Of a stretch of 18,536 nt of DNA, positions 6,475 through 13,731 are shown one piece after another. Every line of letters starts with the position of its first letter. Position 1 is the first letter of the stretch. This DNA comes from Spirochaetaceae bacterium (lineage in GTDB: Bacteria > Spirochaetota > Spirochaetia > Treponematales > Breznakiellaceae), in NCBI GenBank assembly GCA_031255655.1, contig JAIRSB010000081.1, positions 1 through 18,536 of the forward strand, read 5' to 3'. The notes beneath the pieces are model-generated. The model saw only the letters and a program-made list of their open reading frames with translations. It was not told the origin of the DNA and made no database searches. The translations under genes and the position numbers were made by a program.

Positions 6475-7359
6475 TTAATCGCGTTCTTCGTAAACCTTAT
6501 CAACATCAACAGGCAGGTCATCGTCATCACTGACAGGCGGCGGAATAACATCTTCTTCTTTCATTTGATAATGTGCAATGTCGATTTCCTCGTCCTCCTC
6601 CCTTATGGAGGCGTCCGTAACGATGCTTTCCAACCCATCCTCGCCCTCGCCGCCGCCTTCCACGACGCGCAATCCCGCCTCGTTATCCGCGTCAACAACA
6701 GCGTTGGCTATTATTTGAGTGAACAGGCTTATCGCGCGGATGGCGTCGTCATTGCCCGGTATCGGGTAATCTATGCCTTCGGGGTTGCAGTTCGTGTCGA
6801 CCACCGCCACGATAGGGATACCCATGCGCCGCGCTTCCGCTACGGCTATCGCTTCTTTTCGTGTGTCAACCACAAAAAGAATGCCCGGTAACTCCTTCAT
6901 CTCTTTGATCCCGCCGAGGTTTTTTTGCAGCTTTGAACGTTCTTTGCCGAGCGCGGCGATTTCTTTCTTGGTCAGATTCTCGAAAGTACCGTCAACTTCC
7001 ATTTTTTCAAGTTTTTTGAGTCGTAAAAGAGATTTCTTTATCGTGGAAAAATTCGTCAGCATGCCGCCAAGCCAGCGGTTGTTGACATAAAACATGCCGC
7101 AGCGATCCGCTTCTTTCTGTATGGCTTGCTGTGCTTGTTTTTTTGTTCCGACAAACAGCACAGATTTTTGAGCCGCGATCGCCTTGCGCACAGCGTTGTA
7201 CGCTTCCTTACTCGATTGAATCGTCTTTTGCAAATCAATGATGTGGATGCCGTTACGTTCCGCGAAAATATATTTTTTCATTCGCGGGTCCCAGCGTTTT
7301 ACCTGATGACCGAAATGTACTCCCGATTCAAGCAGGCTTTTCATTGTAACTACCGTCAC
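6475..7359 (-). CDS. rpsB: 30S ribosomal protein S2, GTG start
   Basis: S2 is a small-subunit protein needed for S1 docking and initiation. Using the GTG at 7359 the protein is 294 residues and begins MTVVTMKSLLESGVHFGHQ. Further S2 hallmarks are RWDPRMKKYIF, GIHIIDLQKT, FVGTKKQAQ, NNRWLGGMLTNF and the DTNCNPEGIDYPIPGNDDA block. The open frame continues 49 codons upstream, but that extension does not look like S2. A perfect GGAGGAG at 7363-7369 sits just before the GTG, so I take GTG as the true start. Beyond the core, residues 230-294 form a very acidic tail (24 Asp/Glu against 5 Lys/Arg). It is the first gene of the block. Confidence 0.96.
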   Translation of the reverse strand: MTVVTMKSLLESGVHFGHQVKRWDPRMKKYIFAERNGIHIIDLQKTIQSSKEAYNAVRKAIAAQKSVLFVGTKKQAQQAIQKEADRCGMFYVNNRWLGGMLTNFSTIKKSLLRLKKLEKMEVDGTFENLTKKEIAALGKERSKLQKNLGGIKEMKELPGILFVVDTRKEAIAVAEARRMGIPIVAVVDTNCNPEGIDYPIPGNDDAIRAISLFTQIIANAVVDADNEAGLRVVEGGGEGEDGLESIVTDASIREEDEEIDIAHYQMKEEDVIPPPVSDDDDLPVDVDKVYEERD

Positions 7360-7362
7360 AAA

Positions 7363-7369
7363 CTCCTCC
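7363..7369 (-). promoter_or_regulatory. Shine-Dalgarno that fixes the rpsB start
   Basis: On the minus strand GGAGGAG is followed by TTT and then GTG at 7359. Counting from the GGAGG core the spacing is 5 nt. The in-frame ATG at 7371 overlaps this element and would consume it as coding sequence, so the GTG is preferred. Confidence 0.8.
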
Positions 7370-7530
7370 ATTTCCGTCCCGGTTAATAAAATTATCCCGT
7401 TTCGGAGCCTTACATAGTACTCATCGTGCCGCAACCGCGCTTTCGCACCTATAGCCGCTCGATGGAAGATATTTTTAAGTCTATAACTTAGCTGAAAATC
7501 TTTCAATACCTTACGCGGTGGTTTGCGCTC

Positions 7531-7561
7531 TTGACCTTATTATCCGTTATCATACTATAAT
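7531..7561 (+). promoter_or_regulatory. Sigma70-like promoter for the gene at 7600
   Basis: TTGACC at 7531-7536 is followed by TACTAT at 7553-7558 (16 bp spacer) and by a perfect TATAAT at 7556-7561 (19 bp spacer). Either -10 box would place the transcript start at about 7565-7569, upstream of the ATG at 7600. The TATAAT match is strong and the spacer choice is uncertain. Confidence 0.45.
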
Positions 7562-7584
7562 TAAGTATGCTTTCCTATTGTCCA
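7554..7584 (-). promoter_or_regulatory. Possible rpsB operon promoter
   Basis: On the minus strand TGGACA (7584-7579) precedes TATAGT (7559-7554) with a 19 bp spacer; TATGAT at 7554-7549 is another -10 candidate. A start near 7545 would give rpsB a leader of about 185 nt. It overlaps the plus-strand promoter-like elements. Matches are modest, but a promoter for this highly expressed block must lie near here because the gene upstream is divergent. Confidence 0.3.
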
Positions 7585-7599
7585 GTTCCAATAACTTAT

Positions 7600-8121
7600 A
7601 TGGATAGTAAAAGCCGTGTAATCGCGGAATCTCTGTTTCCGGCGGCGGAAACGGAAGATGCGCTTGCGGCGGTGGAAAATTTTGCGGATATATTGGGAAT
7701 AGGGGCGGAATTTAGGTGTCTTTTTAAGGAAAAGGACGATGGAAGTGAATTTCGCCGTTTTTTGGCGCATTTTCAGAATAATCTTGCGCTGCTAATCTCC
7801 AAGACATGGGTGGAAAAGGACGACGAAGGTAAAAAAGAACGCTTGCTGCGGCAGCTGCCGGGTCTTATAGCGCTGATTGAAAAGGGCGATTATGAAGACG
7901 CACTGCTGGAATTCGGGCTTGTTTTGGAAGATTTAGCGTTTTTGTTTTTCGGCAGTCAAAGCCTTAAAGAGGACTTTACCGAGTACGCGATGCGTATAGA
8001 CCCCCAAATCGGGTTGTTTTGGTGGTATGGCAGCCAACTTAGGGCGCAAAATCTAAAGGTTGACGCCAGCGTATTACGCGCGCTGCTGTTGATAGGCATT
8101 TGTTATCTTACAAGTTTTTAG
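7600..8121 (+). CDS. Uncharacterised soluble helical protein
   Basis: I do not recognise this gene. It encodes 173 residues from ATG 7600, acidic and mostly helical, with no signal peptide. The C-terminus is hydrophobic (VLRALLLIGICYLTSF), which could be a buried helix or a weak membrane tail. An in-frame ATG at 7567 would add 11 residues (MLSYCPVPITY). I prefer 7600 because a TATAAT at 7556-7561 would start the transcript at about 7568, and because those 11 codons lack the GC-rich codon use of the rest. Neither start has a clear ribosome binding site. It is divergent from rpsB and 33 nt upstream of the FKBP lipoprotein gene. A 10 bp hairpin with one wobble lies at 7632-7655. Confidence 0.7.
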   Translation: MDSKSRVIAESLFPAAETEDALAAVENFADILGIGAEFRCLFKEKDDGSEFRRFLAHFQNNLALLISKTWVEKDDEGKKERLLRQLPGLIALIEKGDYEDALLEFGLVLEDLAFLFFGSQSLKEDFTEYAMRIDPQIGLFWWYGSQLRAQNLKVDASVLRALLLIGICYLTSF

Positions 8122-8154
8122 CAGCGCGGCTGCTTGATAATTAGCGAGGAAATT

Positions 8155-8835
8155 ATGATAAAGAAGACAACAATCGGTTTCTGCTTAACGCTGGCAGTTC
8201 TTACAGCGTGTGATCCGAAAGACGTCGTGAACGCGGACGGGAATAGTCTGGACGCGGAAACTAGCTACGCTTTCGGTATGCTGATGGGTTCAGACCTTAA
8301 ACCATTCGGTTTTAAGTTTGACTACAAGGCTTTCATGGAGGGCTTTAAGGCTTATTTCGATGAAAAAGCAAACATCACGGAAGAGGAGGCCATTTTGATG
8401 GTTCAGCAGACAATCTCCAGTTCAATGCAGCGCGCCGCCGAAAAAAATTTGGCGGACTCTGTGCTGTTTCTGGAAGAAAACGCTCTAAAAAACGGAATAA
8501 TAACTACGGAAAGCGGTTTGCAGTACGAAATTATTGAGGAAACGGAAGGAGCAAAGCCAAAAAGCGATGATACTGTGCGTGTGAATTATGAAGGAACGCT
8601 TATTGACGGAAAAGTTTTTGACAGTTCTTTCGAAAGAGGCGAGCCTGTGGAATTCCCACTGGGACAGGTGATACCGGGTTGGACGGAGGGTATACAGCTT
8701 ATGAGCCCCGGCAGCCGCTATAAATTCTACATACCACCAGAACTTGGTTACGGCGACCAGCCGGTAGGAAACGGGTTAATTCCCGCTAATTCCGTGTTGA
8801 TATTTGATGTGGAGCTTTTGGATATTGTGAATTAG
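8155..8835 (+). CDS. FKBP-type peptidyl-prolyl isomerase lipoprotein (Mip/FkpA-like)
   Basis: It is a proline cis-trans isomerase and chaperone for envelope proteins. From ATG 8155 it has 226 residues. Residues 1-18 form a lipoprotein signal ending LTA-C19, so the mature protein should be lipid-anchored. Residues about 32-110 match the helical N-terminal dimerisation domain of Mip/FkpA proteins. Residues about 125-226 are the FKBP domain, with FDSSFERGEPVEFPLG, VIPGWTEGIQLM, YGDQPVGNGLIPANS and LIFDVELLDI, which carry the aromatic and Asp residues of the active-site pocket. GAGGA lies 4 nt before the ATG; a TTG at 8134 in the same frame lacks such a site and would spoil the signal peptide. 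The substrate is not indicated by the context. Confidence 0.93.
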   Translation: MIKKTTIGFCLTLAVLTACDPKDVVNADGNSLDAETSYAFGMLMGSDLKPFGFKFDYKAFMEGFKAYFDEKANITEEEAILMVQQTISSSMQRAAEKNLADSVLFLEENALKNGIITTESGLQYEIIEETEGAKPKSDDTVRVNYEGTLIDGKVFDSSFERGEPVEFPLGQVIPGWTEGIQLMSPGSRYKFYIPPELGYGDQPVGNGLIPANSVLIFDVELLDIVN

Positions 8836-8875
8836 TCCGGTTTTAACGGATAAATTTTGGGCGTGTCCGAAAAAG

Positions 8876-8896
8876 CGGGCAGCGTCCCGATATTTT
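8876..8896 (+). terminator. Weak hairpin with T tract before the barrel gene
   Basis: CGGG at 8876-8879 pairs with CCCG at 8886-8889 around a 6 nt loop and is followed by ATATTTTTG. The stem is only 4 bp, so this is a weak candidate. It lies in the 86 nt gap between the FKBP lipoprotein gene and the next gene. Confidence 0.25.
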
Positions 8897-8921
8897 TGTT
8901 AAATTTTTAGGAGAATTTGGT

Positions 8922-9389
8922 ATGAAAAAGAAAATCGCGTTATTGGCTTCAGCGTTGTTTGTGTTCGCCTCAGTTGAGGCATTCTCTTTCGGCATAGGTT
9001 TACGGGGAAATTTCGGCTACGGGTATGGCGGCAGCCTTCTGTTCAGCCCCAACAAGACGCTGCACTTTGGATTAAGCTATTATTTGGGAAATGAATTGCA
9101 CTTGGGATTGACCGCGGACAAATGGTTTGTCGAAAAAGAACTGACATCTGTTGGCAGTGGTTCCCTCGACTTTTACGTGGGCATCGGGCTTTACGGCTGG
9201 CTGGTACTCGCCAAAGATCCATGGATGGGGTTAGGTCTTCGTGTACCGATTGGTTTGGATCTAAGCATAGACTGGTTTGAGTTATTCCTCGAAGCCGCTC
9301 CGCAAATCGGATTTAGTTTACTTCCCTCGGTGGGCTTGGGAGGGGACTGGTTTAATGCGGCGCTTGGTTTCCGTGTTTGGATAGATTAG
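8922..9389 (+). CDS. Small outer-membrane beta-barrel-like protein (DUF3996-like)
   Basis: It encodes 155 residues. Residues 1-21 are a signal peptide (basic MKKK, hydrophobic core, VEAFS). The mature part is rich in Gly and aromatics with alternating strands such as FGIGLRGNFGYGYGGSL, LHFGLSYYLG, FYVGIGLYGWL and ALGFRVWID, and it ends in an aromatic-rich strand as barrel proteins do. The order GLRVPIGLDLS followed by ELFLEAAPQIGF and a final G-x-x-LGFRVW resembles the spirochaetal DUF3996 family, which I assign from memory with moderate confidence. AGGAG lies about 8 nt before the ATG. Whether it forms a pore or is a structural barrel cannot be read from the sequence. Confidence 0.75.
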   Translation: MKKKIALLASALFVFASVEAFSFGIGLRGNFGYGYGGSLLFSPNKTLHFGLSYYLGNELHLGLTADKWFVEKELTSVGSGSLDFYVGIGLYGWLVLAKDPWMGLGLRVPIGLDLSIDWFELFLEAAPQIGFSLLPSVGLGGDWFNAALGFRVWID

Positions 9390-9410
9390 TCTGAAGGCGC
9401 GAAAAACAAG

Positions 9411-10379
9411 TTGCGTAACGTCAGTCCTGGCGCGTATCTGAAGCGTCTCAAACCGGTATCTGTTATAATACTCATAGCGGGTATTATCGCCCTTGTGTTT
9501 CTGGGAACGAGTGTTTACGTCGTTGACCAGACGGAACGGGCGGTTGTAACCCGTTTCGGGCGTTTTTTGCGAATAAACGAGCCGGGACTTCGTTTTCAGC
9601 TTCCGTTCGGGATAGACAAGCATTACACTGTGAATGTTACCGCTTACAATACTGAGCAATTCGGGTTTAGTACGATTAAATCGGGTGTATCTATGATGTA
9701 TTCTAACAGAACGTCCGAATCTATGATGCTTACCGGAGACCTTAACATAATAGACGTCGAATGGATAATACAGTACAGGATAGTCGACCCTAGAGCTTGG
9801 GTTTTTAATGTGAACGAGCGCGAACAGACGATACGGGATGTGTCGCGCTCAGTCATAAATATGCTGGTAGGGGATCGCGGGATAATGGGCATCATGGGTT
9901 CGGAGCGCAGCGCGATAGAAAATTCCGGCGTGGCGATTATGAATGATACTTTTCGCAGTTACGGGCTCGGTATAGATGTAAGCACGGTGAAACTGCAAAA
10001 CATAGACCCGCCCGCCGGTGTGCAGGAAGCATTTGACGATGTGAACAAGGCGGAACAAGACATGAATCGCTTGATAAACGAAGGCCAGCAGGCGTACAAC
10101 GCGGCGATACCGCGCGCGCGGGGCGAGGCGGACAGGCTTATTCAAGTGGCGAGGGGCGAGGCTACAGAACGTATTAACAACGCCAACGGCGAGGTGGCCC
10201 GTTTTAACGCGATTTACGAGGAGTACCGGAAGTCGCCGGAAGTAACGCGGCGGCGTTTGTACTACGAGATGATAGAGAGCGTGTTTACCGGCGCGGGGGA
10301 GGGTTCCACTCCAACTGTCATAATAGACCACAGTCTGCAAAACTTTTTGCCTTTCAAAAATCTGGGCTCCGGAGAGTAG
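9411..10379 (+). CDS. hflK: HflK, SPFH/band 7 membrane protein, TTG start
   Basis: HflK pairs with HflC to form the large membrane ring that surrounds and modulates the FtsH protease. The protein has 322 residues: a short cytoplasmic N-terminus, one membrane helix at about 16-38, then the SPFH domain (VDQTERAVVTRFGRFLRINEPGLRFQLPF) to about 220. A charged Ala/Glu-rich coiled-coil region with the EA-rich ARGEADRLIQVARGEATERI stretch follows, then the HflK-type end. The start must be TTG at 9411: an in-frame stop lies 24 nt upstream and no ATG or GTG precedes the membrane helix. GAAGG is 13 nt upstream, a poor site. hflC begins 4 nt after the stop. ftsH is not in the window. Confidence 0.9.
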   Translation: MRNVSPGAYLKRLKPVSVIILIAGIIALVFLGTSVYVVDQTERAVVTRFGRFLRINEPGLRFQLPFGIDKHYTVNVTAYNTEQFGFSTIKSGVSMMYSNRTSESMMLTGDLNIIDVEWIIQYRIVDPRAWVFNVNEREQTIRDVSRSVINMLVGDRGIMGIMGSERSAIENSGVAIMNDTFRSYGLGIDVSTVKLQNIDPPAGVQEAFDDVNKAEQDMNRLINEGQQAYNAAIPRARGEADRLIQVARGEATERINNANGEVARFNAIYEEYRKSPEVTRRRLYYEMIESVFTGAGEGSTPTVIIDHSLQNFLPFKNLGSGE

Positions 10380-10383
10380 TTGA

Positions 10384-11403
10384 ATGAAGAATGTTCCTGT
10401 CGTCCTTGTGGTAATAGCTGCGGCGCTTATCGGTGTTGTTTTGGCCGGGCCTTTTTATGTTATTGACGAAGGTGAGCAGGCTGTCGTTGTTGAAATGGGG
10501 CGGCTCGTTGATGTTGTTACCGACGCCGGTTTGCACATCAAAATCCCATTCATCGATAACGTTGTGCGTTATCCGAAAAGAATAATGGCTTGGGAAGGCG
10601 AGCAAAAAAGTATGCCTACCCGCGAAAAGCAGTATATATGGGTTGATGTTATTGCCCGCTGGCGCATAACTGACCCACGTAAATTCTACGAATCAATTTC
10701 GACCGTGTCGAGCGCGTATCCGAAATTAGGCGATATTATTGATTCTGAGGTGCGTACTGTCGTCGCCGAAAATTATCTTCGCGAGACGGTGCGGAATTCG
10801 AATTTCATCATTGACGAGAAAACGACGTTATCCACACCGGAAACGGCGGACAGCGGGGAGGATGTTTCCAGCGACTCGATGTTTGAGGAATTTGAAAAAC
10901 AGCTTAGTTCTATTATGCAGGAGCCGGGCGCGAATAACGAGCCGATACAGAAAGGCCGGCGCAGGCTGGCGGAGGAAATTCTCGCCCGTTCCCGTGGAAT
11001 AGTTGACGGCTATGGCATTGAACTTATTGATGTGGTAATAAGGCAGATACGTTATTCCGACGAGCTTACTCAAAGCGTTTACGCGCGCATGATAAAAGAA
11101 CGGAATCAGATAGCGCAGGCTTTCCGCAGCGAGGGCGAGGGAAAAAAGGCGGAATGGCTGGGACGTACGGAAAACGAGCAGCGTTCAATATTGTCGGCGG
11201 CCTACGAGCAGTCCGAAAAAATTCGCGGTGCGGCAGACGCTGAGGCTGTCTCTATATATTCCGCCGCGCACGGACGCGATCCCGCTTTCTTTGATTTTTG
11301 GCGCGCTATGGAATCGTATCGTCTGACTATGCCCAATTTTGATAAAACTTTGACAACCGGTATGGATTATTTTCGTTATTTAAATTCTCCGGGAGGAAGG
11401 TGA
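10384..11403 (+). CDS. hflC: HflC, SPFH/band 7 membrane protein
   Basis: This is the partner of HflK in the FtsH regulator complex. It has 339 residues: a membrane helix at about 4-24, then the SPFH domain (FYVIDEGEQAVVVEMGR, then LHIKIPFIDNVVRYPKR). An acidic, poorly conserved insert lies at about 140-190. The conserved IELIDVVIRQIRYSDELTQSVYARMIKERNQ block follows in the coiled-coil region. The C-terminus (DPAFFDFWRAMESYR, then DYFRYL) matches the end of E. coli HflC closely. GGAGAG precedes the ATG. Spacing is 4 nt from hflK and 3 nt to rnhA, consistent with one operon. Confidence 0.93.
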   Translation: MKNVPVVLVVIAAALIGVVLAGPFYVIDEGEQAVVVEMGRLVDVVTDAGLHIKIPFIDNVVRYPKRIMAWEGEQKSMPTREKQYIWVDVIARWRITDPRKFYESISTVSSAYPKLGDIIDSEVRTVVAENYLRETVRNSNFIIDEKTTLSTPETADSGEDVSSDSMFEEFEKQLSSIMQEPGANNEPIQKGRRRLAEEILARSRGIVDGYGIELIDVVIRQIRYSDELTQSVYARMIKERNQIAQAFRSEGEGKKAEWLGRTENEQRSILSAAYEQSEKIRGAADAEAVSIYSAAHGRDPAFFDFWRAMESYRLTMPNFDKTLTTGMDYFRYLNSPGGR

Positions 11404-11406
11404 GGC

Positions 11407-11955
11407 ATGAAATTTGATATTTGGACGGATGGCGGGTGTTCCGGAAATCCGGGACCCGGCGGGTGGGCTTTCATTATTACCGATTCGCATGGTAAAGATG
11501 TAAGCAAAGGAAAGGGCGGCGAGCTTGAAACCACTAACAACCGCATGGAATTGATGGCGGTAATCAAGGCGCTGCGATGTATTCTGAGAAAAGGTGCGGT
11601 CATAAAACATATTACTGTTTATACTGATTCGCAGTATGTACAGCGGGGCATGACTGAATGGATTGTTCGCTGGAAAGATAACGGCTGGAAGGCATCCGAC
11701 CGGAAACCGGTAAAGAATCTTGACCTTTGGCTTAAACTTGACAAGCTGACGCTGGAGCTTCCGGTTACGTGGCAATGGGTCGAAAGCCACGCCGGTATAC
11801 CGCTCAATGAACGCTGCGATGAAATGACTCACGACGCGATAGAAAAATTATTGTCGAAACAGGCGAGAATCAAAAAGCAGACGACAACTGCCAAGCCTGT
11901 GTCTAATGCCAAAAAGCCTGCAAAAACCGTAAAACCCAAAAAATCCGCGCCGTAA
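11407..11955 (+). CDS. rnhA: Ribonuclease HI with lysine-rich tail
   Basis: It cleaves the RNA strand of RNA-DNA hybrids (R-loops, primers) in the cytoplasm. Of 182 residues, 1-150 are the RNase H fold. The catalytic set is complete: D8 (TDGGCSGNPGPGG), E48 (NNRMELMA), D74 (YTDSQYV), H128 (ESHAGIPLNERCDE) and D138, matching E. coli D10, E48, D70, H124 and D134. The basic handle WIVRWKDNGWKASDRKPVKN is present. Residues 151-182 form an unusual Lys/Ala/Pro/Thr-rich tail that is not part of the fold and may bind nucleic acid. The gene follows hflC by 3 nt and uses GGAGGAAGG at the end of hflC as its ribosome binding site. Confidence 0.96.
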   Translation: MKFDIWTDGGCSGNPGPGGWAFIITDSHGKDVSKGKGGELETTNNRMELMAVIKALRCILRKGAVIKHITVYTDSQYVQRGMTEWIVRWKDNGWKASDRKPVKNLDLWLKLDKLTLELPVTWQWVESHAGIPLNERCDEMTHDAIEKLLSKQARIKKQTTTAKPVSNAKKPAKTVKPKKSAP

Positions 11956-12000
11956 AATTCCGTGGTCGGTCATTTACAAAAATATGGGGATGCGGTATAA

Positions 12001-13731
12001 ATGCAAAAACTTGTCGCCTATCTAAAACCTTACGCGGGTGTGCTGGTGCTGACGATCGCGCTTCTATTCGCGCAGGCGTTTTGCAGCCTTCTTTTACCCA
12101 ATTATATGTCGGATATTGTCGATAACGGTGTGCTGCGCGGCGATATGGCTCATCTGCTTTCAACAGGCATAAAGATGGCGATCATTACCCTCGCGGGCAG
12201 TGTTGCGAGTATTTTTGTATGTTTGATGTCCGCCCATATAGCTTCCAGCATAACCCGCGACTTGCGCCGCGATTTGTTTACCAAAATAGAGTGTTTTTCA
12301 AATTATGAGTTTGACAGATTTTCTACCGCGTCGCTGATAACGCGTTGTACGAATGATGTTATGCAAATTCAAGCATTACTGCTGATGGGGATTCGTTTTA
12401 TATGGCTAGCGCCGGTAATGGCCATAGGCGGTCTTATAATGGCGGAAGGACACAGCAACGGAATGGGTTGGATAATCGCGTTGCCTGTAACTGTTTTAAT
12501 CGGTGTTATAGTTTTAGTCCTTTCTGTTACTATGCCTAAGTTCTATTCGCTGCAATCTCTGATGGATAAGCTGAATCTCATATCACGTGAGAATCTCACC
12601 GGTATGATGGTGATACGCGCTTTCAATGAACGCGCTCGCGAAGAAAAACGTTTTGATGAATCGAATACACGCCTTACGGATACAGTCCTTTTTGCAAACC
12701 GGATGATGGCGATTCTTCCGGGCGCGCTCACGTTCATCATGAACGGAACAGCGTTGCTTATCGTATGGGTCTGCGCGAAGCAGATTGCCGAGTCAAATGT
12801 TCAGGCCGGAGACATGATAGCTTTCATTCAATACGCGATGACAATAATTATGGCTTTTGTCATGCTGTCAATAATTTTTATAATGATACCCCGTGCTCAG
12901 GTTTCGGCAAACCGTATCGTTGAAGTTCTTAATGTCCCTCTGAAAATTATAGACTCGCCGCAGGCGGACGATGTTTTTGACGCGAGTAAAAAAGGCGTTG
13001 TGGAATTTAAAAATGTAAGTTTTAGGTATCCTAACGCAGAAAGAGATATGTTGTCTGACATAAGTTTTACGCTTTCGCCCGGAAAAACAACGGCTGTCAT
13101 TGGTCCGACAGGTTCCGGAAAATCGACTATAGCTTATCTTGCGCTGCGTCTTTACGAAACAAGCGGCGGCGCTATCTATGTTGACGGTAAGGATATACGG
13201 TCTATAACGCAGTATTCATTGCGTCGTAAAATCGCCTATGTACCACAGAATACCAAGTTATTTTCCGGCACTATTAAATCGAATATCAATTATGGGAAAG
13301 AGGATATTTCGTTTGAAGAAACAAAGATGGCGGCGGACGCAGCGCAGGCGCTTGAGTTCATAATGGAGAAGCCGGAAACTTTCGACGCGCCTATAGCGCA
13401 GGGTGGCGGCAATGTTTCGGGTGGGCAAAAACAGCGTATCGCTATAGCGCGCGCGCTTGCTAAGGGAGCGGAGGTTTTGATTTTTGATGATAGTTTTTCC
13501 GCGCTGGATTTTAAGACTGACGCGGCTGTGCGTAAAAAACTCAAGGAAGCGCATAGTTCTGCCGCCGCGCTCGTCATAGCGCAGCGTATTAGCTCTATCA
13601 TGAACGCTGATGAAATTCTTGTGCTGGAAAACGGAAAAATTATCGGGCGCGGCGTTCACGCCGAGCTTATGAAAAACTGTCCAGAATATTCAGAAATAGC
13701 GAAAACCCAATTGGCGGTGGTGGCGGAATGA
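12001..13731 (+). CDS. ABC exporter subunit A with degenerate ATPase site
   Basis: This is a 576-residue type IV ABC exporter half-transporter in the inner membrane: about six membrane helices at 1-310, then the nucleotide-binding domain. Walker A GPTGSGKST is at 368-376 and the signature VSGGQ at 472-476 is intact. Walker B ends D496 but is followed by Asp497 (LIFDDSFSALD) instead of the catalytic Glu. The switch His is Gln528 (VIAQR). This is the pattern of the regulatory subunit of heterodimeric exporters such as TM287/288 and LmrCD. The stop overlaps the next gene's start by 4 nt (ATGA), fitting a 1:1 partner. It begins 45 nt after rnhA with GGGGA upstream. Substrate unknown; multidrug or lipid export is typical of the family. 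Confidence 0.92.
   Translation: MQKLVAYLKPYAGVLVLTIALLFAQAFCSLLLPNYMSDIVDNGVLRGDMAHLLSTGIKMAIITLAGSVASIFVCLMSAHIASSITRDLRRDLFTKIECFSNYEFDRFSTASLITRCTNDVMQIQALLLMGIRFIWLAPVMAIGGLIMAEGHSNGMGWIIALPVTVLIGVIVLVLSVTMPKFYSLQSLMDKLNLISRENLTGMMVIRAFNERAREEKRFDESNTRLTDTVLFANRMMAILPGALTFIMNGTALLIVWVCAKQIAESNVQAGDMIAFIQYAMTIIMAFVMLSIIFIMIPRAQVSANRIVEVLNVPLKIIDSPQADDVFDASKKGVVEFKNVSFRYPNAERDMLSDISFTLSPGKTTAVIGPTGSGKSTIAYLALRLYETSGGAIYVDGKDIRSITQYSLRRKIAYVPQNTKLFSGTIKSNINYGKEDISFEETKMAADAAQALEFIMEKPETFDAPIAQGGGNVSGGQKQRIAIARALAKGAEVLIFDDSFSALDFKTDAAVRKKLKEAHSSAAALVIAQRISSIMNADEILVLENGKIIGRGVHAELMKNCPEYSEIAKTQLAVVAE

Noticed and set aside
7360..7506. N-terminal extension of rpsB giving a 343-residue protein
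   Set aside because: The extension does not resemble S2, and a perfect GGAGGAG directly precedes the GTG at 7359, where the S2 family sequence begins.
8134..8154. TTG start for the FKBP lipoprotein
   Set aside because: It would put MIISEEI in front of a good lipoprotein signal peptide, and the ATG at 8155 has the better ribosome binding site.
10798..10960. Acidic insert in HflC as something novel
   Set aside because: E. coli HflC also has a poorly conserved acidic insert at this place, so it is normal for the family.
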